DNA of 64,000 nucleotides from Clostridia bacterium (GTDB taxonomy: Bacteria; Bacillota; Clostridia; Oscillospirales; Acutalibacteraceae). The notes under the pieces were generated by a model. It searched no databases and was not told where the DNA came from. It was given only the letters and a program-made list of their open reading frames with translations. Of this stretch, positions 46,201 to 54,237 are shown piece after piece. A program made the position numbers and the translations under genes. The stretch spans positions 62,001 to 126,000 of the forward strand of contig JAFXFF010000012.1 in NCBI GenBank assembly GCA_017520705.1, in the 5' to 3' direction. Position 1 is the first letter of the stretch. Every line of letters starts with the position of its first letter.

Positions 46201-48322
46201 TAATAAAGGCCACACAGAGATTTTTCAAAAGCTGAATAGCCTTTTCCTGGTCATCGGCACTCTTAGGATAGAAGACATAGCAGCTACCGGAACCCATAGT
46301 GGTGCTATTGCTGTAATCGTAAGCACTGTTCGGGTCACTAATCATATCGTCCCAAACGCGGTTGACACCGTTATAGCCGATCAATTCGGACGAAGAATCT
46401 ATGACCGGATCAGATTTCTTAATGGCCGGAGAATCCACAGGACCAATCACTTGGTTAAGACTCGGATCGGAACGATCGTACAGATAATACTGCTGCTCGT
46501 GAATGTAGGCTTCACACTCCACTTCATAACCATTTGTATCCAATTCTTGCTTATCATTGATACAAACCGTCAATTTGTAAAGCGCCTTCTCGGCACCATT
46601 TATCGTGACTACAACCGGAGTTTCATGAGTAGTGTATACAGGAGCACCCTCTAGCGTCAACTTACTGTCAGACACATTAGTCCGAACCCAAAAATCCAAC
46701 ACCAAGCCATAGGTTTCAGCTGCTTGGGCCGTGCTACCCTTATAAGCAGTGGTACTGTTCTTTACACGATCTCTTTCTTCGATTAATGCATAAGGTTCCG
46801 CTGCTTTGGTCTGGATATGGGCATCCGTAATTTTAATCGGATTGCCTATCATACTTTCCAACGAGCTACCATCTGTCGGGGCTTCAAAGGAATAGCGATT
46901 GTCAACACCCACGCCAACAAACTTATGCACATCCGGCAAAATGCCTCTGGTAATGATAACTTCGGGCCGGTTTTTGACACTATTCAAAATGTTTATTGCC
47001 GTTCCGGCACCGGCCAAAAGGGCTGAAAAACTTCTATCTCCCAGAGCCTCACTAACTCGAGCAGTTATCTGATCGATGGTTTCGCCATTAATTGTCACCG
47101 AATTGATATCGAACACCGGAGCCAACCACTGATCTATATATATAGCTCCCTCTTCCGCCACGACTTTGGCATAGCGAACCTTTTGACCTTTACTGGCAGA
47201 AATATTGTCTCGGCTATTCAACAATTTCTGATAATTGCTTCTCAACAACAACAACTGAGTCTTGGCATCTTCCGAAATCTGTATTAAGGATTCATCTTTG
47301 CCACCGTATTCCTCTGCCGATATGCTCAACTTATCCATCAGTGCATCCCAAGACAAGCTCAGATCCAGTAAATCGGAACCCGTAACGACCACCAGATCTT
47401 TTTCGGTACGCATATAAGCCTCAGCTTTATAAAGTTCTGCCAAAGCATCGGCACTCAAATCACAAACCTCTAACAATGCGTTGAACAAGTTCACGAGCGC
47501 ATCCAACTCAGCATCTTCCACGGCGGTATTTCTGGGGTTTCCACCGGTCATATCCGCCACCTCTGCGCCTAGATAACGGCCCGCCAAGGCCAACAAGACC
47601 GGTATGCCTTCATGATCATCGAGTGCATCCATCGCATTCTGAGCAACCACAATGCTACTCGCCGCAGCACTTAGTTTTTCAGCAAATACTTTAGAGTAAT
47701 CCGAGTTGTAGGAAACCTTTGTTGAAGAAACTGCACGTACACCGTATTTTTTGAAGATTGCCGGTTTATCCGGGTTGACTTCGGTCAACTTTTTAATAAT
47801 CTCGTCTTCGGTCAGGAACGCGCTACCTTCTCCATCAGAATAGACATAGGTATAACCAAAATTGCTAAGCAACTGCTCTACACGACCATCTGCACCGTAA
47901 GTGGCGGCATACAAGGGGCTGGTGAGTAATGCGCCCTTTTCTTCATTAAGCTGAGCGGGACGCAGAACAATATTATCCAGGGCATACGAAGGATCGCCCA
48001 AGTTAACCAGGTTACCCCAAGTCAGATTCTTTTCCGTCAACGGCAAGGTGCCGTCAATCACCGTAGACTCCGCAGGAGATAGCATTTTTCCTGTTACCTC
48101 ATCCATACGGCCGGCCAAAGCGATCTCCAAGTTGCCGTTAGCAGCGATGGTGGTCTGCAGGCCGGTCACCTCAGGATTTTGGGACAGCACAAACCACGCG
48201 TAGGTGGCCGATACCATGGTGGTCAAGGCCACCGCCAGCAACGACACCGCCGCGATCACGCGTTCTTTCATCCGTGGCAATACAGCCTGGTATGCGCGTA
48301 TGCGTCTCTCCGATTCTCTCAT
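43289..48322 (-). CDS. Giant SipW-type exported fibre-like protein
   Basis: The longest gene of the cluster, 1677 residues. ATG at 48322 has AAGGAGG at 9 bases (an ATG at 48328 is the alternative). The N-terminus has a basic region and a hydrophobic run ending VSATYAWFVLSQNPEVTG, the SipW-type signal. Residues up to about 840 match, block by block, the 679-residue protein at 60015: NGNLEIAL, LTWGNLVNLG, LRPAQLNEEKG, YGADGRV, and ALVYLDGKELSN. The remaining 800 residues are a series of beta-sandwich-like repeats of about 100 residues with the pattern G-x-Y-x-L-x-x-L-x-I-D-G (TTGVYRLERLEIDGDPMSV, SSGTYTFLRAEMTINGNLNV, NAGNYILRDVLVDGVTY). No anchor at the C-terminus (ends in MTIVNPSSVNQS). Expected on the cell surface, cleaved by one of the SipW peptidases. 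It is more AT-rich than its neighbours, mainly at 45-48 kb. Confidence 0.8.
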   Translation of the reverse strand: MRESERRIRAYQAVLPRMKERVIAAVSLLAVALTTMVSATYAWFVLSQNPEVTGLQTTIAANGNLEIALAGRMDEVTGKMLSPAESTVIDGTLPLTEKNLTWGNLVNLGDPSYALDNIVLRPAQLNEEKGALLTSPLYAATYGADGRVEQLLSNFGYTYVYSDGEGSAFLTEDEIIKKLTEVNPDKPAIFKKYGVRAVSSTKVSYNSDYSKVFAEKLSAAASSIVVAQNAMDALDDHEGIPVLLALAGRYLGAEVADMTGGNPRNTAVEDAELDALVNLFNALLEVCDLSADALAELYKAEAYMRTEKDLVVVTGSDLLDLSLSWDALMDKLSISAEEYGGKDESLIQISEDAKTQLLLLRSNYQKLLNSRDNISASKGQKVRYAKVVAEEGAIYIDQWLAPVFDINSVTINGETIDQITARVSEALGDRSFSALLAGAGTAINILNSVKNRPEVIITRGILPDVHKFVGVGVDNRYSFEAPTDGSSLESMIGNPIKITDAHIQTKAAEPYALIEERDRVKNSTTAYKGSTAQAAETYGLVLDFWVRTNVSDSKLTLEGAPVYTTHETPVVVTINGAEKALYKLTVCINDKQELDTNGYEVECEAYIHEQQYYLYDRSDPSLNQVIGPVDSPAIKKSDPVIDSSSELIGYNGVNRVWDDMISDPNSAYDYSNSTTMGSGSCYVFYPKSADDQEKAIQLLKNLCVAFISEDGELFGTGVLDTEHAIEQAGKVTVPLVCHYENAFMTRINDNGEEERIYYITDLEANTPTLVTALVYLDGKELSNDQVLSTNDIQGHLNIQFGTTADLSAMEDPVLREERCTVTATMTDGAGVQTLTSQKITDDASLRTKYIEIKVEGVTPSRVTAYFQRKLNDTQGIRQNEIVFNDDDGDGTWIATYEFVNAGNYILRDVLVDGVTYELDQENPIEYTLTGYAIHSLVFEGGSTASETYGLLTNGSTYVTTEQRFNADVALNFTREGNAPTSIRGAFIHQETGNRVTVSFRRDGSLWRGSVAFTTTGVYRLERLEIDGDPMSVPANQMLSLDLYLGVTANVYSNKTEIGLNDETPTGKVNMSMTVVADNDAQFTNLPPVTLIYSKNGSSTDDNTLRAPLVWNNQSKSYQGEFEITSSGTYTFLRAEMTINGNLNVLKRARTAPTLKVTKADDIPTFVTHKNLGADVFSMNNDASFSITLKKAGPATVDAKILDAAGNAYYVRGGHMERKADGTEEFVDTPAVTKDAEGVELFTFTFYLPKVGADLSQSGTWMLEELYFTGIFDNAGTFYNASTDNGPLPADDPALGDRDPYTVSEWYYNRWWTWTQADIFEGEADAFTVTVTDSIELSVVPGQNTMYPGGTADNITGLFGAEFTPDGIRVNLTAGGQPLGDNMTIEDISLTYQIDNQASFATTGATTTSKLGGYSFATTANGVNQKDKLVNLLNNEFKFGGSGNVVDEGNGVYLLKPNGKLYAAGIYTVKALTAKITSGDQVRDVPDGKVVGAPNIVLYTQKPTATITGVSGSPSKQEKITYTGGACSSSAPTFAVETDNNSATSGVDSANNKAVLYGDASADNSTQRNGTFAQPTLTVTIAGVSSDCTTSFILPANGNATAITFSRTGNGTISNKIGSTKQIKSWTTSLILNHKLNAYYGHGTQSIDQLTVTQNGITFTFTLDQPMTIVNPSSVNQS

Positions 48323-48365
48323 AATCATGTACCTCCTTGGTAGGTGTGGAAATGGTCTATGCGTA

Positions 48366-49508
48366 TTATCGGTAGTCGATGAAGAACCACAGCGTGGTCT
48401 CTTCGACGGGATAGCCAAAATAGGTGCGGGTGACGGTCAGCCGATAGGTGCCTGCCGGCTGTTTGCCGGTAGGGGCCGCCACCGTCAGAGTGTGGTCCGA
48501 GGCGGTGACCGTTAGGTCGGTGCCCAGGTCCACCGGGGTGAGCACGCCGCCGCTGTAGCGGTGGACGTGCCAAGTGAGGTCTGCAGCATCCGCGTTCAGG
48601 GAAACGGCCAAGGGCTGAGAGGCGGAAACCACCGCCGTCCCGTCGCAGGAAGCGGTCAAAGACGCCGCCTGCGGGGTGAGATTGGTTTTGCTGTTCTTCC
48701 AAGTCTCCGACACGCCTGCCGTCAAGGTGACGGAGTCGGTGGCGGGGATGTTGAGCAACACCATATCGGTGCTGGTGAGATACAAGGCGCTGTCGCGCAG
48801 CAGCGTGACGCCCTGTGGATAAGTCTTGGTAAAATAGCGGGTGCCTGCCGTAAAGGTGGCGTCCAAGGTATCGCCCTGTGCCAACAGTACGCCGGTGCGG
48901 TCAGCAGGGACTGTGATCTGCGCCGCCACCGTAGAAGGGGTGAGTAGCGCGGTATCGCCGCCCAAGAAGGTGGTATCGCCCGCACCCTCCGCAGAGGGGG
49001 CGAGGGCCACGAGATAAGTGGCAAATAAAGTAGGCTCGTCCCCATCATTGGGGTACCAACTCACATCCAACACCGCCACACGGTCGGTAGTAGGGGCGGA
49101 AGAAAACATTAAGGAAAAGGGGACCTGCAAATCGCCGTCGGAAGCGGATACCAAGTAACCGCCATCACGTTCCTGCGTATAGTAAGCGTGGTCAACCAGA
49201 ACGGCAACATCGCCGAGAGAGTCGTGATCAAAGGAAAACTTTAAAAACCCCGATAACGGAGCATCGTCAAGAATGCGTAGGGTATGGGAAAACTCCTCCG
49301 CATCGGCATTCTGATTGCAGATGCCAAAATCGTACACCATCGTGTCCGCCGACATGGTCTGCTCGGCTACGGCGGAGGGATTCCCCACCACCACGTCGGT
49401 GGAGGTGGAATTGCTGTACCGCGCAAACGCGGGGGAAATCAGGACGCACGCCGCCACCGTAATCACGGCGCACAGAGCGACACAGGCCGTTCTGCCGAAA
49501 CGTATCAT
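48366..49508 (-). CDS. Exported protein with ARYSNS-type signal end
   Basis: A 380-residue protein not recognised as a known family. The N-terminus is a signal peptide (CVALCAVITVAACVLISPAF) ending in ARYSNSTSTDVVVG, reminiscent of the A-x-A-R-Y end found in SipW-associated exported proteins. The mature part is beta-rich: residues about 45-150 have TasA-like features (YDFGICNQNADAEEFSHTLR), and the C-terminus has a short Ig-like domain (GTYRLTVTRTYFG) ending WFFIDYR. ATG at 49508 follows AAGGAGGG. It lies 57 bases after a 170-residue exported protein and 43 bases before the giant fibre gene, in the same orientation. Confidence 0.68.
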   Translation of the reverse strand: MIRFGRTACVALCAVITVAACVLISPAFARYSNSTSTDVVVGNPSAVAEQTMSADTMVYDFGICNQNADAEEFSHTLRILDDAPLSGFLKFSFDHDSLGDVAVLVDHAYYTQERDGGYLVSASDGDLQVPFSLMFSSAPTTDRVAVLDVSWYPNDGDEPTLFATYLVALAPSAEGAGDTTFLGGDTALLTPSTVAAQITVPADRTGVLLAQGDTLDATFTAGTRYFTKTYPQGVTLLRDSALYLTSTDMVLLNIPATDSVTLTAGVSETWKNSKTNLTPQAASLTASCDGTAVVSASQPLAVSLNADAADLTWHVHRYSGGVLTPVDLGTDLTVTASDHTLTVAAPTGKQPAGTYRLTVTRTYFGYPVEETTLWFFIDYR

Positions 49509-49565
49509 ACCCTTTTCCCTCCTTTTGCAGCTCCGACCGCCTGTCGGAGCGGGTCCGCCACCGAT

Positions 49566-50078
49566 TTAGGCCTCGGTGGCGGTCAGGCGCAACAGCGACA
49601 CATCCGTGTCGCCCTGCACCGAAATCGTCATATTCTGCTGGGTGGAAACCGGCCAATCCAGCTCACCATCCGGCCCGTTGAACCGGTATTGGGTTCCCTG
49701 CCCCATTTTATCGTGCAAGGGGTGACCCGGGGTAACGGTCTCGACCGAAGCCTCGTACACAGTGCCGTCTACGGTCAAAGTCACCGTTGCCGAGGAAAGA
49801 CCCTCGGTGGCGGTCAGGCGCAGATACACCCGTTGATCGGTGATACTACCCTCATTGGACACACCAAAGGTGATGGCGGCGCCGTCGGCGCTTACCTGCC
49901 AACCCTCTCCACTCTCAATCACGACAGCGCGAGAGGGATCCACCGGTTTGGCTCGAAATCCCACCGTCTCCCACAACGAGGAGAAGAAACGGCCGTAGGC
50001 TACACCGACGCCCAACAATAAGACAATAGCCAAGGTCAGCAGACACGCAACGCGTATTCCTCTATGCCATTTACTCAC
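49566..50078 (-). CDS. Small exported protein with a single N-terminal membrane segment
   Basis: A 170-residue protein, family unknown. A hydrophobic N-terminal segment (ACLLTLAIVLLLGVGVAYGR, residues about 11-30) may be a signal peptide or an anchor. The rest is beta-rich and without cysteine. The ATG at 50078 follows AAAGGAGG, and the gene starts 19 bases after the stop of the gene at 50097. The phrase ITFGVSNEGSITDQRVYLRL resembles the N-x-G motifs in TasA-like domains; this is a weak impression. Probably a minor component of the surface structure. Confidence 0.6.
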   Translation of the reverse strand: MSKWHRGIRVACLLTLAIVLLLGVGVAYGRFFSSLWETVGFRAKPVDPSRAVVIESGEGWQVSADGAAITFGVSNEGSITDQRVYLRLTATEGLSSATVTLTVDGTVYEASVETVTPGHPLHDKMGQGTQYRFNGPDGELDWPVSTQQNMTISVQGDTDVSLLRLTATEA

Positions 50079-50096
50079 GAGTCTGCCTCCTTTGCT

Positions 50097-51962
50097 TTAT
50101 TCTTTAGTAACTACCCAGTAATCGCCATCTTTATTGCACACGTAGCCGTCGGCAAGGAAGGCGGTGACATCGTGGCTGTACTTACCGCCGGTGACGGTGA
50201 TGGTGAACAGCGGATTATCCATCTGCCACTTGGTGACCGCGTCACAATACTCCGTGGTGATCACCGTGTTGCCACCAATGGTGACGGAGCAAGGCTTAGA
50301 ATAAGCGGTCTCGACATACACACCGGCGCCGGTACACGCGAAGCCACTGTTGGTCAAAGTGGGCGGGTCAATCATCGCCTTGTACTGGTCGCCTACCAAA
50401 GCGGTGATGGTGGTGTCCATTACCTCGACCGTACCGCTCTTCACCACCAAAGGAGTCACGGCCTCCAGCGTACAGCCCTCTAAATAGAGGGAACTGCTGT
50501 GCTGGGGATGATAAATACAACTGGACAGGCCACGCAAGGTGCTGTTGAAAATACGGATGTCGGTGCCAGCGCTGGCATCGCTACCGTTTCCTACCAAAAC
50601 AAAGTCACCGGTACTCTCCAGCAAACAATCCTCAATCACCAAGCAGGTATCCTCAGGGGACATAGGACCGTTACCAAAGGCATAGACACATGCCTTGGTG
50701 GTACGGACCGTACACTTTTTCATAGTCACACGAGAATCAGCACCGGCAGCAGAAGTGTCAATGGTACCCACACCGTATACGCAATCCGTAACGGTGACAT
50801 TGCTCAAGGCAATATCAGAGCCAAAAGCGGACACGCAGTAATTGGTGGAAGAACCGCCCCCCTTGATATTGCCGTCCATAATGGTGAGAGCCACATCCTT
50901 ATACGCCATAATCGCATAAGATTGCGTAGAGGAAATGGTGTGACCGTTCAAATCCAGAATTCTCTCGCCAATGGTTCTGACCTGAAGCATACCGGTCAAC
51001 GCCACATCAGCAGTAAGCTGCACCATATCGTAAGCAGGATTGCTCAGTGCATCCTTAAGCTGCTGTTCGGTGGCCACTTGGGTCACTTCCAACTGTCTCT
51101 GCTGGGCGGTAACGTGAAGGTAGATCTCAAACTGACGCTTATCTTCATCCGAAGCGCCAAGCTGGGTATCCAATACCGTCTCGCGCTCGATCTCACCCAA
51201 GTTGCACAAGTAGATCCAAACGCCTTTTCCGCTATCGTCCACGGTGACGGGGTAATAGATCCGACCGTCGGAGGCGGTGACCGTCGTGGTCACGGTGCCC
51301 TCATAGCCGTCCTCCTCGGACAAAGTTTTAATAAACTCGGCGGGGCTTGTGGTGCCGTCCACAGTAGTCAGTATTCCATTGTAGAAAGTGGCATCGTCCA
51401 ATTTGTACTCCACAGGGCGAAGATATTCGTCGATATCCGCTTCGGAGGATTCGGTGACGGTGCCGTAGAAATAGTAGCCCACTACGTCAAACACCCACTC
51501 CCATACTAAAGGAGACGCGTTACCGTTATCGCCCAGATGCAGGTCGTGCTCCGGCAACACGGTGTAGGAATAATACTCTTGCGTATTCAAGTACACGCGG
51601 GGGGTGTGCTCACCGCCCCGATAGGCCATATCGTCGATGTAGAAGAACAGACGCTTGCGCATATCCGCAACATCCTCTGTTCCATTCGCTGTGCTGACAC
51701 CCAAATTCACACCGATGATACCGCCGCTGGAATTCTCCACCGACATGGTGATCATGCCGGTATCACCGGGGGCGGCGTTGATGAGTTCATTCTGGATGTT
51801 GACGCTGCTGTCCAAGCCCCACTGATCCACATGGAAAATGAGGCCGGCGGTCTGCACCACGTTTTTATACCACGCGGCGGTCATCGCGAACAACATCACC
51901 ACCGCCAATATCAAAGCGGCGGCGGCTAATAAGCCTTTGTGCAAGATACCACGTTTAACCAT
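50097..51962 (-). CDS. SipW-type exported protein with a beta-helix C-terminus
   Basis: A protein of about 621 residues from ATG 51962; the frame stays open to 52127 and overlaps the end of sipW1, so the start is uncertain (ribosome binding sites are weak at all candidates). The N-terminus has a hydrophobic run ending AMTAAWYKNVVQ, the SipW-type signal in a diverged form. The next 100 residues resemble a TasA/camelysin domain (INAAPGDTGMITMSVENSSG). From residue about 290 there is a right-handed beta-helix-like part (ILDLNGHTISSTQSYAIMAY, GSDIALSNVTVTDCVYGVG), as in pectate-lyase-like adhesins. Ends WVVTKE without an anchor. Cell surface role inferred. Confidence 0.7.
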   Translation of the reverse strand: MVKRGILHKGLLAAAALILAVVMLFAMTAAWYKNVVQTAGLIFHVDQWGLDSSVNIQNELINAAPGDTGMITMSVENSSGGIIGVNLGVSTANGTEDVADMRKRLFFYIDDMAYRGGEHTPRVYLNTQEYYSYTVLPEHDLHLGDNGNASPLVWEWVFDVVGYYFYGTVTESSEADIDEYLRPVEYKLDDATFYNGILTTVDGTTSPAEFIKTLSEEDGYEGTVTTTVTASDGRIYYPVTVDDSGKGVWIYLCNLGEIERETVLDTQLGASDEDKRQFEIYLHVTAQQRQLEVTQVATEQQLKDALSNPAYDMVQLTADVALTGMLQVRTIGERILDLNGHTISSTQSYAIMAYKDVALTIMDGNIKGGGSSTNYCVSAFGSDIALSNVTVTDCVYGVGTIDTSAAGADSRVTMKKCTVRTTKACVYAFGNGPMSPEDTCLVIEDCLLESTGDFVLVGNGSDASAGTDIRIFNSTLRGLSSCIYHPQHSSSLYLEGCTLEAVTPLVVKSGTVEVMDTTITALVGDQYKAMIDPPTLTNSGFACTGAGVYVETAYSKPCSVTIGGNTVITTEYCDAVTKWQMDNPLFTITVTGGKYSHDVTAFLADGYVCNKDGDYWVVTKE

Positions 51963-51993
51963 ATTGGGACTGCCGCCCTCTGCAGGGGCAGAT

Positions 51994-52863
51994 TTACTCT
52001 TGCACAGGCTCTCCTTCGTCCGACGGAGCAGAGGCCACTTCTGCATCAGCTTCGTCCGCAGGCTGTGCATCTTGGTCCGCAGGCTCGTGAGCCACTTCGG
52101 ACACGTTTTGCTCTGACGCTTCGACATTCTGCTCCATCTCCTTTCTTAGTTCATCTGCAATCTGTGCATACAATTGCTCATATTCCTCCTGTGACAGAGG
52201 AGCCGATTCCTCGGCAGATTGTGCCGCGGCAACGGCGGCTTCCCTTTCCTTCTTTTCTTTTTCCTGCTGTTCCAGCTGTTCTTCCACCAAATGAATCTCT
52301 TTTCGAATGTTCTTGGCGGCGTCGCGGAAAATCCACACGGCCACCAAAATCACCGGAAGAACAATACAGGCCAAAAAGCCGTAATCACTGGTCAAAAATG
52401 CCACAATTCCTGCCATTTTGCTTCCATCTCCCGTATGCCAGATTACACGTCCGATCAAATTATCTTGGGTTACCGGTTCGGCATCCACCGAAAGGTTTGC
52501 ATCGCCTTTGGTACGTAAACACAAGGTTCCGTCAGAGTCGGTATAGATACCCACCACCCGATGGGTGACCACCACCCCCGAGCTGCCGGGGATGCGGGAG
52601 TGAAAACACACCACGTCATCCACCTTAATCTGCTCAGTGTCGGTATCCCGCGCCACCAGCACGGAGCCGACGGGGATCGCGGGCTCCATACTGCCGGTCA
52701 CCACCCGAAACAGGCTGGTGCCGCCAAACTCCACATAGCCCTTGGACAAGCTCTGGAGAACGATATACAGGCAACCGACCACAGCAAAGAGCAGTAACAA
52801 CGTGGTAAAGCCGGAGATGATCCGCGTCTTTAACTTATGCGGTTTCTTCTTCGCCTGTCCCAC
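51994..52863 (-). CDS. sipW: SipW-type signal peptidase I (first copy)
   Basis: Membrane signal peptidase of the archaeal/ER type, which uses a Ser-His pair instead of Ser-Lys. The 289-residue product has one N-terminal helix (residues about 19-38), the catalytic serine in VVTGSMEPAIPVGSVLVAR (S58), the histidine in VVTHRVVGIY (H101), then TKGDANLSVDAEPV, a second helix (residues about 162-180), and a long cytoplasmic tail with a coiled coil (VEEQLEQQEKEKKEREAAVA) and an acidic end. The start is GTG. In Bacillus SipW processes TasA and TapA of the biofilm matrix; here it lies among the SipW-type substrates. Its tail overlaps the frame of the next gene. Confidence 0.88.
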   Translation of the reverse strand: MGQAKKKPHKLKTRIISGFTTLLLLFAVVGCLYIVLQSLSKGYVEFGGTSLFRVVTGSMEPAIPVGSVLVARDTDTEQIKVDDVVCFHSRIPGSSGVVVTHRVVGIYTDSDGTLCLRTKGDANLSVDAEPVTQDNLIGRVIWHTGDGSKMAGIVAFLTSDYGFLACIVLPVILVAVWIFRDAAKNIRKEIHLVEEQLEQQEKEKKEREAAVAAAQSAEESAPLSQEEYEQLYAQIADELRKEMEQNVEASEQNVSEVAHEPADQDAQPADEADAEVASAPSDEGEPVQE

Positions 52864-52879
52864 AATGTACCTTCTTTCC

Positions 52880-54211
52880 TCAATCGTTGCCGCCGGCCAA
52901 TTCTAAATTGATCATCAGACCGGAAGCGGCGATGACGTTAGCGCAATCCACGTCCTGACCCTCGATCCAAACAAACATGCGGATGCGCTGGGGCACATTA
53001 CGCTCCAGCTCCACAATGGTCACATCCTCGGTAGCGGTAGCGGTATGCAACGCTCCCAATGTGTCGGCATCGGCCACACCCTCGCCGTTACAGGCGGCAG
53101 ACAAGGCGCCTGTCTCCTCGATAAAGGTGCCCTTTTCAATATACGCGTCGCACCGATAGCCCAAATACTGGTTGCTGAACTTACGGAACAGGGCTAAGGG
53201 ATCGGTAACCCCCTCCTCACCCAACATAAAAGTCTCGAACAACTGCTGAACCAGCAGACTATCGTTCTCTTCCATCCAGCGGGTGGCAGTCTGTACCGTG
53301 GTGCGGTCGGTCACATCGACAACCTGAGGTGCACCGTTCACATAACCCACGGGATACGTCTTGACATAGGAACCGTCCTCACAGGGGCGGTACACCGAAC
53401 CGTCAGCGGTGATGGAGTACACGCTCTCGCCGCTGTGAACATCCGCATTGGGCTCGTAAATCGTAAATTGAGTCGGGTAATAATCCCAGTCCTCACCGGG
53501 CTCACTGTAAACACCCTTGAGATGATGCACCGTATCATCGAAGGAGGGAGATGCGGTATAGGCGTTCATAGAGCCGTCTCGCTGGGTACGGGTATCCGCC
53601 AGAAAACCCACCCGCACGCAAGCGGGCAGAATGTCGCTGGGGGTGTCCAGCACGTACTTGCCATCGGCGTTCTTCACGGGGTAAGGCAAGCTGACCACGT
53701 AGGTGCCGCTGTCGTTGTCGCCATAGGACACACGCAAGCTGCAATCCATGGGGGCCATCACCCAAAAATCCATCATCACATAGCTGCCATGGACAGCATC
53801 GTCGTCCGGCAACTCGGAGAGGTTGGCATAGGCATAGTTATCATCCATCAGAAAGCCGGATAAGGCATCGCCGTCGGCGGAGCCGTCGTCGGGGAAAAAC
53901 CAATGGATGCCGTCAGCAGTGGACACGGGGGTCAGGCTGACGATATCTTGTAAATAACCGTAGGAAGACAACTGGGCGAAATTGAGCGAATCCGAGAATT
54001 TGCCGGGATAGTGCACCGTACCGTCCTCCGTCACCACGGTGATGTCCGGGGCGATGCGGATGGTGTTGGTGCCGCCGATATTCAGTTGGAGGCCTCCCAG
54101 CTCTGGGGTGCCGGACACGCTGTACCAGGCAAAGGTGGAAACCACCGTTACCACCAACGCAATCATCGCCAGAATACCCACGGCGCTCAATTTCATCAGT
54201 GTCTTCTTCAT
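52880..54211 (-). CDS. SipW-type exported protein with conserved C-terminal W-I-E-G motif
   Basis: A 443-residue protein beginning with MKKTLMKLSAVG, hydrophobic run, and VVSTFAWYSVSGTPELGG, a SipW-type signal. The mature part is acidic and beta-rich, with FTIYEPNADVHSGE in the middle, nearly the same as FIVYEPNADIHVDG in the protein at 58741. The C-terminus MFVWIEGQDVDCANVIAASG is shared with the proteins at 58741 and 62308. So the gene is a member of a small paralogous family within the cluster. It starts 26 bases downstream of the coiled-coil protein gene and ends 17 bases before sipW1. A fibre subunit or cap is a reasonable guess. Confidence 0.75.
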   Translation of the reverse strand: MKKTLMKLSAVGILAMIALVVTVVSTFAWYSVSGTPELGGLQLNIGGTNTIRIAPDITVVTEDGTVHYPGKFSDSLNFAQLSSYGYLQDIVSLTPVSTADGIHWFFPDDGSADGDALSGFLMDDNYAYANLSELPDDDAVHGSYVMMDFWVMAPMDCSLRVSYGDNDSGTYVVSLPYPVKNADGKYVLDTPSDILPACVRVGFLADTRTQRDGSMNAYTASPSFDDTVHHLKGVYSEPGEDWDYYPTQFTIYEPNADVHSGESVYSITADGSVYRPCEDGSYVKTYPVGYVNGAPQVVDVTDRTTVQTATRWMEENDSLLVQQLFETFMLGEEGVTDPLALFRKFSNQYLGYRCDAYIEKGTFIEETGALSAACNGEGVADADTLGALHTATATEDVTIVELERNVPQRIRMFVWIEGQDVDCANVIAASGLMINLELAGGND

Positions 54212-54237
54212 AAACGGTCCTCGTTATCTTCTCGGTA

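Noticed and set aside
48322..48418. Upstream extension of the giant fibre gene to 48418
   Set aside because: It would place 32 extra residues of antisense-like sequence before the signal peptide and overlap the preceding gene; AAGGAGG points to 48322.
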